Of a stretch of DNA of 12,150 nucleotides, positions 1-7,144 are shown piece by piece. The stretch is from Bacillota bacterium (GTDB taxonomy: Bacteria; Bacillota; Clostridia; Lachnospirales; Lachnospiraceae). A program made the translations under genes and the position numbers. The notes beneath the pieces are model-generated. The model ran no database searches, was not told the origin of the DNA, and saw nothing but the letters and a program-made list of their open reading frames with translations. The DNA lies in assembly GCA_023443225.1 (NCBI GenBank), contig JAEZVF010000010.1:1-12150 (forward strand). The letters are read 5' to 3'. Numbering within the stretch: position 1 is the stretch's first letter; every line of letters starts with the position of its first letter.

Positions 1-5
1 CGAGA

Positions 6-28
6 ATTGAAAAATTAAATTCCACCCC
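6..28 (+). repeat. left terminal inverted repeat of the insertion sequence
   Basis: The sequence from TTGAAAA to CCACCCC is the inverted partner of 1477-1499. It is also the inverted copy of the 20-bp motif GTGGAAATTACTNTTTCAAA found five times in direct orientation elsewhere in and beside the element. Confidence 0.75.
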
Positions 29-42
29 TCTTTCTACTTGAT

Positions 43-89
43 GTGGAAATAACTATTTCAAAAGTAAACGTGGAAATTACTCTTTCAAA
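43..89 (+). repeat. two direct 20-bp subterminal repeats
   Basis: GTGGAAATAACTATTTCAAA at 43-62 and GTGGAAATTACTCTTTCAAA at 70-89 differ at two positions and start 27 bp apart. They sit just inside the left end and upstream of the transposase. Transposase binding to them is an inference from their likeness to the terminal repeats. The second copy covers the proposed -35 box of the transposase promoter. Confidence 0.75.
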
Positions 90-99
90 AAGTTATGAT
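71..99 (+). promoter_or_regulatory. probable transposase promoter
   Basis: TGGAAA (71-76) and TATGAT (94-99) are separated by 17 bp. The -10 box is good and the -35 box weak (4 of 6). The -35 box lies inside the 20-bp repeat at 70-89, so a transposase that binds the repeat would repress its own gene; this is an inference. Confidence 0.45.
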
Positions 100-130
100 G
101 TTTATGGTGGTGCCTCTTTAGGAGGTACAT

Positions 131-1429
131 ATGAATAAGAATAAACATCTTTCACTATCAGAACGAGCAATGATCGAACAGCACTTAAATAACCAAATGC
201 CCTTTAGGGGAATTGGAAGGGAATTATCTAAGGATCCTACCACTATCGCTAAGGAAGTGAAGAACCATATTTCCTTTAAGAACTCAGGGGCTTATGGAAG
301 GCCCTTCAATGACTGTTTAAGTCGTAACTCCTGCATTGCAACTAATATATGCGGTAAACTCGGTTGCAGAAAAAAGGTTTGTAAGTTCTGCTCTTCCACT
401 TCCTGCACATCATCCTGCATCGCCTATCAGAAAGAAGTCTGCAAAAGACTTAGTAAACCTCCCTATGTTTGCAATGGTTGTGATATTCGAAGGAACTGCA
501 CACTTGAAAAGCGTCTTTATATTGCAGCAGATGCTCAAAAGGAGTATGAACTTGTTCGGTCAGAAGCACGCCATGGAATTCAACTTACTGAAATGGACTC
601 TATAAGGCTTGATTCTATCATTAGCCCTTTACTAAAGAAGGGGCAGTCTCTTCATAACATATGCATTAATCACAAGGATGAGCTCATGTATGATGAGAGG
701 ACACTCTATAACTATGTGGATTACGGCATGTTTTCAGCTAAAAACATTGATATGCCTCGTAAGGTACGCATGAGTAGGAGAAAGCCTAAGAAGGTTTATA
801 AGGTGGATAAAGCATGCCGTATTGGTCGAACCCACAATGACTTTATCTCTTTTATGCAAAACAACCCCTGCTTTCCAATTGTTGAAATGGATTCCGTTGA
901 AGGCTCAAAAGGTGGGAAGGTTCTTCTTACTATTCACTTTACTATCCCTCAATTTATGCTGGCATTCATAAGAGATGCAAATACGTCACAATCCGTAATC
1001 GATATCATTGACCAGCTTTATCTAGAGTTGAGACCCGACGTTTTCTGTGAACTGTTTAAAGTCCTCCTTGGTGATAACGGTAGCGAGTTTTCTAACCCAA
1101 GGGCAATAGAATTGGATAGGCAAGGAAACCGCAGAACACATGTTTTTTACTGTGATCCATCTGCTCCGTTCCAGAAGGGAGCAGCAGAAAACAATCACTC
1201 GATGATTCGTCGTATTATACCAAAAGGAAAAACATTGGATATATATACGGAGAATGACATTACTATCATGATGAACCATATCAATTCCTACGGGCGAAAA
1301 AACTTAGGTAATAAAACTCCTTATGAAGTCTTTGCTTCATTATACGGAGAAGAAATATTAAGAAAGATGGGAGCAACCCTCATCCCGCCAGATGAAGTAA
1401 CGTTACACCCATCACTTCTTAAAAAATAA
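131..1429 (+). CDS. IS30-family DDE transposase
   Basis: This 432-residue protein catalyses excision and insertion of the surrounding element. The N-terminal 45 residues form the helix-turn-helix typical of IS30 (LSLSERAMIEQHL...IGRELSKDPTTIAKEVKNH). The C-terminal half is an RNase H-fold integrase core with the acidic triad visible as D254 (VEMDSVEG), D315 (LGDNGSEF) and E353 (KGAAENNHSMIRR), followed by the family-typical IPKG. Between the two lies a segment of about 62 residues (62-123) with twelve cysteines, several in CxxC pairs (C84/C87, C114/C117), suggesting zinc binding. The ATG follows AGGAGG at 120-125 with good spacing. The frame is intact and all three catalytic residues are present, so the element may be active. 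A weak CCTC/GAGG stem just before the start could partly hide the ribosome binding site. Confidence 0.93.
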   Translation: MNKNKHLSLSERAMIEQHLNNQMPFRGIGRELSKDPTTIAKEVKNHISFKNSGAYGRPFNDCLSRNSCIATNICGKLGCRKKVCKFCSSTSCTSSCIAYQKEVCKRLSKPPYVCNGCDIRRNCTLEKRLYIAADAQKEYELVRSEARHGIQLTEMDSIRLDSIISPLLKKGQSLHNICINHKDELMYDERTLYNYVDYGMFSAKNIDMPRKVRMSRRKPKKVYKVDKACRIGRTHNDFISFMQNNPCFPIVEMDSVEGSKGGKVLLTIHFTIPQFMLAFIRDANTSQSVIDIIDQLYLELRPDVFCELFKVLLGDNGSEFSNPRAIELDRQGNRRTHVFYCDPSAPFQKGAAENNHSMIRRIIPKGKTLDIYTENDITIMMNHINSYGRKNLGNKTPYEVFASLYGEEILRKMGATLIPPDEVTLHPSLLKK

Positions 1430-1476
1430 ATTTTGAACAAGAGGCGCCACCATCTACAACTTCATAGGCTAAATCT

Positions 1477-1499
1477 GGGGGTGGAATTAACATTTTCAA
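1477..1499 (+). repeat. right terminal inverted repeat (first candidate)
   Basis: GTGGAATTAACATTTTCAA preceded by GGGG is the inverted match of the left end, including the run of C residues on the inner side. It lies 48 bp after the transposase stop. It belongs to the same 20-bp repeat family as the direct repeats at 43-89. Confidence 0.65.
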
Positions 1500-1578
1500 A
1501 GAAAACAGTTTTATCTCACTCCTGATTACCATGCCTAAAATTAAGGTGATAATGCTCTTGATAGTCTAATTTTACAGC

Positions 1579-1614
1579 AAAATGATATAAAAAACACCTG
1601 TTTTATATCATTTT
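1579..1614 (+). terminator. AT-rich hairpin, likely terminator of the transposase transcript
   Basis: A perfect 14-bp stem (AAAATGATATAAAA with its complement TTTTATATCATTTT) surrounds an 8-base loop and is followed by T and C residues on the + strand. It stands between the transposase and mtnK. Read on the - strand no T-run follows beyond the stem, so it probably serves the + strand. The rest of 1430-1756 holds the repeats and hairpin listed separately and no gene. Confidence 0.55.
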
Positions 1615-1656
1615 TCTTATTCACACATTCTTGTATATAAAATCCCATTGAATTGT

Positions 1657-1696
1657 GTAGAACTTACTTTTTCAAAGTGGAAATTACCTTTTCAAT
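1657..1696 (+). repeat. tandem pair of the 20-bp IS-end repeat
   Basis: GTAGAACTTACTTTTTCAAA (1657-1676) is followed without a gap by GTGGAAATTACCTTTTCAAT (1677-1696). The first matches the copy at 70-89 in 17 of 20 positions. The second, read in reverse complement, matches the left end over 19 of 22 positions starting at GAATTGAAAA. It is either the true right end of the element or the left-over end of a related one. Confidence 0.7.
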
Positions 1697-1701
1697 TCAC
1701 C

Positions 1702-1739
1702 CCTCCTAAAGTATAAGCTTTAGGAGGCTACACGTAATG
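1702..1739 (+). other. hairpin hiding a Shine-Dalgarno sequence, IS-leader-like relic
   Basis: CCTCCTAAAG (1702-1711) and CTTTAGGAGG (1718-1727) form a perfect 10-bp stem with a 6-base loop. The second arm contains AGGAGG and is followed by ATG at 1737, which opens a frame of only three codons (ATG ATT ACA TGA). The order repeat, repeat, TTTAGGAGG, ATG copies that of the transposase leader at 70-131, but the gene is missing. It could also be a terminator-like structure downstream of mtnK, though no T-run follows on either strand. Confidence 0.5.
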
Positions 1740-1756
1740 ATTACATGAATATAATC

Positions 1757-2944
1757 TTAATAATATTCTATTATCTTATTCGTAAAATCAGTTCCACTAT
1801 GGAATTGTTGATTATTCATAACAAATAACTTTGCTAATTTTATCGCTGTTTGCTCTGCTTCTGCACGCTTTTTAGGATTATCAATCAATACTATATCGCT
1901 TACATGAGCAATTCCAATTACACGACGGATCAGCTCCACACCAGCAAAAGAAGCTGTATCATGAATAATATCGTCCACATAAGTTGATATATATTCTGAT
2001 GAGTAATGTCCATCTTTGTTATAATTTTCTATAAATTGACTTACGAATTTTTTCTTAAACTTATCAATGATCTGCCCAATTGTATTTTCTACCCAGTCCA
2101 GAAACTCCTTCTTCTGACCTAACTCTTTCGCATGTAGCCACGAAAAGATTAAATGTGCCAAGAGATTGCCGATGTCAAATCCAACAGGACCATAAAAAGC
2201 AAATTCATAATCAAAAATGATTATTGAGGATTCTTTAACAAAAATTGATCCTGTATGTAAATCCCCATGAATCAAAGCCTGCTTCTTATTTATAAATTGT
2301 CTTTTCAACTTCTCAATTTGATTGAATAATTCATGATCTTGATATACTTCATGATCAACAAATTCTTTTGATAGTTCAAATATATCATTCGTATTGCCGT
2401 GTTTCATAAACGGTTCACTAAACACGTAAGTCTTAGTTGTATCACATAAGGGATTATTAATCTTTTGAATATCACTGCCTTTTAGTTCTTCATTTGTATC
2501 AAGATTTAATGTTGGAATTATGCCCTTTATTAGATACGATGTAATGTTATCTGCAAAATCTGGAATTATTTCACAGTGGTTTAACTTGTCCCTAAGTATG
2601 CAATATTCAGAGTAATCCTTCATTATGATACAATTATTTTTATCATCATATTGATATACATAAGGTACATATTGAGGCACATATTGATTGAATTCCATCA
2701 ATACTCTTGCTTCAATGCTAATCCTCTGAGTACTGACCAAAATGTCCTCGCTTATTCTAGTATGTTTCGCAGCATATTTTAATACATATGTCTTCCCTGT
2801 TTTTACTTCTTTCGCACGATAGACATAATTCATATTTCCAGTACTTATATCTTCAATAATAAACGGATTTGTTATACATCCCTTTTGTTTTAAATACTTA
2901 GTAACTTCATCCCTATATTTAAGATCAAAAATTTGCTTTGACAT
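1757..2944 (-). CDS. mtnK: S-methyl-5-thioribose kinase
   Basis: This cytoplasmic kinase phosphorylates 5-methylthioribose to the 1-phosphate with ATP, a step in methionine salvage from methylthioadenosine. The 395-residue protein is close to the usual MtnK length of about 400. It has the aminoglycoside-phosphotransferase-like fold: a glycine-containing loop (STGNMNYVYR, about 34-43), a candidate ATP-binding lysine in YVLKYAA (K56), the catalytic loop HGDLHTGSIFV (226-236, D228), and the metal-binding segment FDYEFAFYGPVGFDIGNLLAH (D245). The start is placed at the second ATG, since an AAAGGG site lies 6 bases upstream of it and the first ATG (2965) lies only some 9 bases after the predicted transcription start. 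It has its own promoter. No mtnA or other salvage gene is adjacent. Confidence 0.88.
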   Translation of the reverse strand: MSKQIFDLKYRDEVTKYLKQKGCITNPFIIEDISTGNMNYVYRAKEVKTGKTYVLKYAAKHTRISEDILVSTQRISIEARVLMEFNQYVPQYVPYVYQYDDKNNCIIMKDYSEYCILRDKLNHCEIIPDFADNITSYLIKGIIPTLNLDTNEELKGSDIQKINNPLCDTTKTYVFSEPFMKHGNTNDIFELSKEFVDHEVYQDHELFNQIEKLKRQFINKKQALIHGDLHTGSIFVKESSIIIFDYEFAFYGPVGFDIGNLLAHLIFSWLHAKELGQKKEFLDWVENTIGQIIDKFKKKFVSQFIENYNKDGHYSSEYISTYVDDIIHDTASFAGVELIRRVIGIAHVSDIVLIDNPKKRAEAEQTAIKLAKLFVMNNQQFHSGTDFTNKIIEYY

Positions 2945-2980
2945 ATTATGCCCTTTCCATTTCATACTATTCTTATATGT

Positions 2981-3009
2981 TTTATACTCTAATTAGTACT
3001 CCATGTCAA
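2981..3009 (-). promoter_or_regulatory. SigA-type promoter of mtnK
   Basis: Read on the - strand, TTGACA (3009-3004) and TATAAA (2986-2981) are exactly 17 bp apart: a perfect -35 box and a good -10 box. Transcription would start near 2974, about 30 bases before the chosen mtnK start, leaving no room for a riboswitch leader. Confidence 0.85.
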
Positions 3010-3020
3010 GAAAAATAATT

Positions 3021-3056
3021 AAAACATGCAGTATCTTCATATCACCTGCATGTTTT
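3021..3056 (-). terminator. terminator after the SGNH hydrolase gene
   Basis: AAAACATGCAG (3021-3031) pairs perfectly with CTGCATGTTTT (3046-3056), with a 14-base loop. On the - strand an AT-rich stretch with a TTTTT tract (3015-3011) follows. It separates the upstream - strand unit from the mtnK promoter, which begins within a few bases. Confidence 0.75.
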
Positions 3057-3076
3057 TATTCAAAACCAATCTTTAC

Positions 3077-4339
3077 TTAATTCACCATTGTCTTCTGCAC
3101 AAAGTAATCATAAACCTTTTGTGTAATCTCTTTCCCGTAATGCAATCCATCTTTTTTACCATTACTCTTAGTAATCCATATATCCGTTTGATTTGTTTGA
3201 TTATCATTGCCCTTAATTCCCAAAGTACTATTCGTAGTAATCCATGTTATGGTATCATTCAAATTGCCCTTTAAATTTAAGTTAAACTGCTTGATCCCTT
3301 TTACCTTGGTACCTGTATATAGTTGTGTAACATTCGATTTTGTTTTTTTACCATAATACTTCTTCATTATGTTAGAATCAACATATCCTACTTCTGCAAC
3401 GTATATTGTACAATCCTTCCACTGATTGCCGGCTAATTCATTAATTTTATCTGCATACTTTACCCAGCTCTTAGTACCAAGTTTATCTGAATTATAATCG
3501 TTGACTCCAAGCCAGATTAGAATAACATCTCCGGGTTTTTTTATGCTGTTCACGTTTTTAATGGCTTCATTGCAAAACCACTCATACCCTTCCCCTTCTT
3601 TGGAGATGAACTCCGTGTTTACACTGGTTTTCACCCATTTACTCATATTGTTAGTTCTGGAATCACCTACAATAATTAATTGGTTCTCTGTATATGCAAT
3701 GGGATCCTTAGCATCAGAATTATCACTTTCTTCTATTGGATCCGTATTTGCAAAAAAGTAATTACCTTTATCGTTTCTTACTTCATTAAAATCAGGTACA
3801 TCGGTAATTATCTCATATTTACTATAACATATTACTCCTTTATACCCTTCCTTTTTATACTCTTTTGCTATGGAAGCAGAATAATATTTACTATATAGCA
3901 TAGTATTCAAGGTACTGAAATGACAAACATTATGCCCGTTTTTTTCACTTGTATAGGGAGCATTGACCGTAGTTTTCGTTATGAATGCTGAACTACTACA
4001 TTGAAAAGTAAACTCTTCATTTCCTTTTTCATAGATATTATTACGAAATTTACTCTTCTGGATTGTAAAATTACCATTCTTTAAAATCTTGTAGGAAAAA
4101 TCCAATCTTTCAGAGATTGATTTCGCCTTTACCATTAGGCTGCCTTCTGGTGATTCTTCAATTAGATTATCATAGGCAGTCCATGTATTATCTTTGTTTT
4201 GTATGAGAACCAGATATTTATTTTCTTTCGTTTCTGCCTTCGATACGGACGGCAATACTATGATAGTAAAGATTAAAATAAAGATGATCCACATAATACT
4301 TCTTTTTTCTGTTAACCTTTTCCATAAATTCTGTAGCAT
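3077..4339 (-). CDS. secreted or membrane-anchored SGNH/GDSL hydrolase
   Basis: This 420-residue protein starts with a basic stretch and a hydrophobic segment (IMWIIFILIFTIIVLPSVSKA, about 15-35), a signal peptide or anchor with a possible cleavage after SKA. Residues 36 to about 215 form a region I do not recognise. The C-terminal 200 residues show the SGNH blocks: IIVGDSR with nucleophile S227, GVND with N280 and DGLHYG with D397 and H400. Such enzymes hydrolyse esters, often acetyl groups on sugars or lipids, outside the cell. The start is taken at the internal ATG, which follows AAAAAGGGGA at good spacing; the ATG nine codons earlier lacks a ribosome binding site. The preceding gene ends 56 bp upstream on the same strand with no clear terminator, so the two are probably cotranscribed. 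The substrate is unknown. Confidence 0.82.
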   Translation of the reverse strand: MLQNLWKRLTEKRSIMWIIFILIFTIIVLPSVSKAETKENKYLVLIQNKDNTWTAYDNLIEESPEGSLMVKAKSISERLDFSYKILKNGNFTIQKSKFRNNIYEKGNEEFTFQCSSSAFITKTTVNAPYTSEKNGHNVCHFSTLNTMLYSKYYSASIAKEYKKEGYKGVICYSKYEIITDVPDFNEVRNDKGNYFFANTDPIEESDNSDAKDPIAYTENQLIIVGDSRTNNMSKWVKTSVNTEFISKEGEGYEWFCNEAIKNVNSIKKPGDVILIWLGVNDYNSDKLGTKSWVKYADKINELAGNQWKDCTIYVAEVGYVDSNIMKKYYGKKTKSNVTQLYTGTKVKGIKQFNLNLKGNLNDTITWITTNSTLGIKGNDNQTNQTDIWITKSNGKKDGLHYGKEITQKVYDYFVQKTMVN

Positions 4340-4395
4340 TTCATTTCCCCTTTTTAACTTTTTCATTCAAACTAAAATTAAGCGTTATTACAAAC

Positions 4396-5298
4396 TTAGC
4401 GCAATATCTTCTCCCCATCAAAGAAAAACACCCCATATCCACTTCCGGTCTTGCCACCCATGTCTATATGGTCTCCATATGCCTTCTGCAAAGTGGTTTT
4501 TCGTGGCCAGTCCTTTGGAGCTTTCATAAAATCACTTCCAAACACCCTCCACCCATCTTCAAACTTATCATCCAGCTCTCCAACAATATAAGAAAAGTCA
4601 TTCATAAATCCTCGGATATTTGAATCTTCGGATAATATCTTCCTATGTTCTGGAAACAAAAGCCAGGAAGAACAAACCATAGGAATTGGCTTATCACCAA
4701 AATCCTTCTTGTAGAATTCATATGCTTTTTTATAGGAATCCAATCGGATATCTTCTGTAAAAGAACCACAGGAAGGAATGTGCATATTGATAACCTTATC
4801 CCCCTTTGTAACCCTGATTCCATTCCATTCAAAATGATCCAATTCAAATTCTGAGTATTCATATTGCATACGGCCAAGTGCAAACCGGGAAAGCTCATAA
4901 AAACCCGGATACCAGTTTCTCACAAAGACACCCCAGATTCCATAAACCTGGTGACACTCATTTAATTTATAAGTAAGATCCTTCATGGTATCCCAATAAA
5001 GACTCTCAGACAATCCTCTCTTTTGATATAGATTAAATAAAGGGTCTGCACATAGCAACAATAACAGCATCGACATGGTATGGGAATGCTCCTCCATGTC
5101 ACTTGCCAGTAAATCAATCCCTTCAAAAGCCTTTTCATATTCTCGATTCATAAATAAATCGGATAGTGTACACAACTGTTTTGAATAATCGACATCACCT
5201 TGGATGCGTTTATAAAGCTGCATAAAAATATCCTGTGCTTTCTTAGGAAATTCTATATGTATCATGAAATTAGCAAGAAACTCTCCTCTATAATTCAT
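4396..5298 (-). CDS. acyltransferase-domain protein, GNAT-like C-terminal domain
   Basis: The 300-residue sequence resembles a Firmicutes family annotated as acyltransferase domain-containing protein, with a helical N-terminal domain (about 1-135) and a GNAT-like C-terminal domain (about 136-295). Segments I associate with that family are GFYELSRFALGRMQYE (132-147), INMHIPSCGSFTEDIRLDSY (170-189) and CSSWLLFPEHRKILSEDSNI (209-228), then FMNDF and WRVFG. No experimentally known substrate is recalled, and I see no classical acetyl-CoA loop. There is no signal peptide, so it should be cytoplasmic. GGAGGGG lies 5 bases before the ATG, and a promoter is visible just upstream. It is the first gene of a probable unit with the SGNH hydrolase. 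An acyl transferase beside a secreted esterase could point to acylation and deacylation of one product; that is speculation. Confidence 0.68.
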   Translation of the reverse strand: MNYRGEFLANFMIHIEFPKKAQDIFMQLYKRIQGDVDYSKQLCTLSDLFMNREYEKAFEGIDLLASDMEEHSHTMSMLLLLLCADPLFNLYQKRGLSESLYWDTMKDLTYKLNECHQVYGIWGVFVRNWYPGFYELSRFALGRMQYEYSEFELDHFEWNGIRVTKGDKVINMHIPSCGSFTEDIRLDSYKKAYEFYKKDFGDKPIPMVCSSWLLFPEHRKILSEDSNIRGFMNDFSYIVGELDDKFEDGWRVFGSDFMKAPKDWPRKTTLQKAYGDHIDMGGKTGSGYGVFFFDGEKILR

Positions 5299-5319
5299 AT
5301 TTCCCCTCCATGTTCTACT

Positions 5320-5348
5320 ATTGTAGCATATGGTAGAAAAGAATACAA
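5320..5348 (-). promoter_or_regulatory. SigA-type promoter of the acyltransferase-like gene
   Basis: On the - strand TTGTAT (5348-5343) and TACAAT (5325-5320) are 17 bp apart. Transcription would start near 5313, just upstream of the GGAGGGG ribosome binding site, giving a very short leader. Confidence 0.65.
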
Positions 5349-5406
5349 CGAAGTATTTTAAAATATGGATAACTATATTACGTGCTCTATAATGCTGTAT
5401 ATTTCC

Positions 5407-5450
5407 AGAGCAGAAGGGTATGATTCCAAAGAATCATACCCTTCTGCTCT
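5407..5450 (-). terminator. 20-bp perfect hairpin after the transporter operon
   Basis: AGAGCAGAAGGGTATGATTC (5407-5426) pairs with 5431-5450 in full, leaving the 4-base loop CAAA. It lies about 85 bp beyond the stop of the solute-binding-protein gene. There is no T-run directly after it on the - strand and only a broken one on the + strand, so it may act as an RNA-stabilising 3' end rather than a simple intrinsic terminator. The remaining parts of 5299-5535 hold the promoter listed above and nothing else I can recognise. Confidence 0.6.
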
Positions 5451-5535
5451 ATTTTAAACTATTTTTGTGAAGCCTAAAACCATGTAATTGAGTGTTACAA
5501 TTAATACATCAGTCATCTTAATATTAATATATGAG

Positions 5536-7092
5536 TTATCTAACTTTCTTCCACTCTTCGTACTGAGCCTGAGCATCTTTTAATACATCCTGATAACCAG
5601 CATCATCAAGTGCTTTCTGGTAAGCTTCAATTGCTGCAGGTACATCTTCCGGTTTATATCCACCATTTTCAAGAGCAAAACCAAATTCGTTAAATACCTG
5701 TATACAAGCTGCGAATTTCGCATCAACATTGGATTTGTCAAATCTAAAACCATTCGCTATTGAGCTCTGTGATCCTTCATTGAAAGCTGTATACAGTTCA
5801 ACCTTATTATCCGGTTCATTTACTTCCAGTGAAAGAGGAATTACAGAAGTTGATTCCCAAGCACTGTGGTTGTATAAACCAGCATCCGTTTTCTTAATCT
5901 TTCCATTTTCTCTGGTGTAGTCTTCACCTTCAATACCAAAGGTATAAAGATCAGCTAACGTTGTATCTGTGTATAAGAGTCCTAAGAATTTAAGGCATGC
6001 ATCAACTTCTGCATCTGTACAGGTAGAAGCTATTGCATAAGTAGAACCTAATGTACCATTGGATTGTTTCCAGTTTTCTGTTACCTTAACCATTTCTACT
6101 TCTTGTTTATAACGAGTATCTGCTTCATCGTTATTAGGAACATCTGTCCACCAGGAGATTCCCCAATCCTTTGTCTGTATTGTAGTATCCGTTGTAGTCT
6201 TTGTAAGGTCATCTTCGCTTAAGTAACCCTTAGCAGCCCAGTCACCCATCAGACTGGCAAATTCCGCATATTCAGGAGTAATAATTGTATTTACTACTGC
6301 ATCCTGATCTTTGTCTACTGCAATAAAGCTGTCCTGAGTGAAGAAATCAAATTTGTTCAGATAATAACGGAAAAACATTGCCGTTTTCTGGGTAAGGTAA
6401 GGATATTTCAATCCTTCTGACTTAACATCCTCTAACATTGGTTCGATGTCTTTTAAGGTTTTAACAGTGGAAAGATCCCAGCTAAATTTATCCATTAAAT
6501 CCTTGCGGAACATCAGGTTATAACCTTCCGCAGACTCTTTGTAACAAGGTATAAAGTAATTCTTTCCGTTGAATGCTGAGGATCCCCATACCCATTCTGG
6601 AATTGCTGTGTAAATATCATAGTTAGGAAGCTTCTCAGTGAGATCATAAACTGCACCTTGTTTAACAAGATCATTCGTTCTGATAGTTTCAATCCAGTTG
6701 GCGGTCCAAAGAAGATCGATTTCATTGTTTGCCAATGCAAGATTTGCTTTGTCTTTGTATTCACTATTAGCGATGTCAGTGAGTTGGATCTGAACATTGA
6801 TCTTATCACCGATGTAAGCATTGATAGCATCCTGTACTTTCTTTACCTGGTTGCTATCCGGTGTACCAATATTAAAGCAGTCTCTGTATACAGAAATTGT
6901 TGTCATAGCAGTATCACTAGTATTCTCACCGCTGCTCTCCGGTGTGGTTTCTGTAGTGGTAGCGGCCGGTTCTTTCTCGCCCCCATTAGTTGTGGTTGTC
7001 GTATTCTTGCTACCACAACCTGTTGCAGCTAACATTGCAGTTGCTAATGTTACTGCTAGAATTTTTTTCCCCAATTCTTTGAATTTTAACAT
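5536..7092 (-). CDS. lipoprotein solute-binding protein of a carbohydrate ABC importer (LplA-like)
   Basis: This 518-residue extracellular lipoprotein should capture a sugar or oligosaccharide and deliver it to the two permeases encoded just upstream. A signal peptide ends in a lipobox LAATGC, with lipidated C26. Residues 28-62 are a Thr/Glu/Ser-rich linker that tethers the domain to the membrane. The remainder resembles the long family-1-type binding proteins of the LplA group, including motifs such as NNEIDLLWTANW (near 120) and a C-terminal part resembling DUF3502, ending in a helical tail (QAQYEEWKKVR). GGGAGG lies 5 bases before the ATG. It is the last gene of the operon, 52 bp after the YtcP-type permease gene. 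The sugar cannot be named from sequence. Confidence 0.88.
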   Translation of the reverse strand: MLKFKELGKKILAVTLATAMLAATGCGSKNTTTTTNGGEKEPAATTTETTPESSGENTSDTAMTTISVYRDCFNIGTPDSNQVKKVQDAINAYIGDKINVQIQLTDIANSEYKDKANLALANNEIDLLWTANWIETIRTNDLVKQGAVYDLTEKLPNYDIYTAIPEWVWGSSAFNGKNYFIPCYKESAEGYNLMFRKDLMDKFSWDLSTVKTLKDIEPMLEDVKSEGLKYPYLTQKTAMFFRYYLNKFDFFTQDSFIAVDKDQDAVVNTIITPEYAEFASLMGDWAAKGYLSEDDLTKTTTDTTIQTKDWGISWWTDVPNNDEADTRYKQEVEMVKVTENWKQSNGTLGSTYAIASTCTDAEVDACLKFLGLLYTDTTLADLYTFGIEGEDYTRENGKIKKTDAGLYNHSAWESTSVIPLSLEVNEPDNKVELYTAFNEGSQSSIANGFRFDKSNVDAKFAACIQVFNEFGFALENGGYKPEDVPAAIEAYQKALDDAGYQDVLKDAQAQYEEWKKVR

Positions 7093-7144
7093 AATATCCT
7101 CCCTATATTATTATTATATTTCAAGATGCATTGCATCATGAATA

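Larger units (their letters stand above)
1..1500 (+). mobile_element. IS30-family insertion sequence, apparently complete
   Basis: One transposase gene fills most of the element. The left end carries TTGAAAAATTAAATTCCACC (from base 7) and the right end an inverted match at 1477-1499; 19 of 23 positions agree when the two are aligned, as expected for IS30-type terminal inverted repeats. The length of about 1.5 kb suits the family. The left boundary is set by the exact reappearance of bases 1-127 at the right edge of the window. The right boundary is less certain: a second repeat of the same type at 1677-1696 matches the outermost left bases (GAATTGAAAA) better, so the element could end near 1700. 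No target-site duplication can be checked because the left flank is missing. Confidence 0.78.

Noticed and set aside
1657..1696. CRISPR-like or tandem-repeat array
   Set aside because: Only two adjacent copies exist, with no spacers, and both match the insertion-sequence end motif.
2942..3009. SAM (S-box) riboswitch upstream of mtnK
   Set aside because: The promoter boxes lie so near the gene that the leader is only about 30 bases long.
6658..7141. Hydrophobic-looking frames on the + strand opposite the solute-binding-protein gene
   Set aside because: They lack ribosome binding sites and are the antisense of the Thr/Ala-rich lipoprotein N-terminus.
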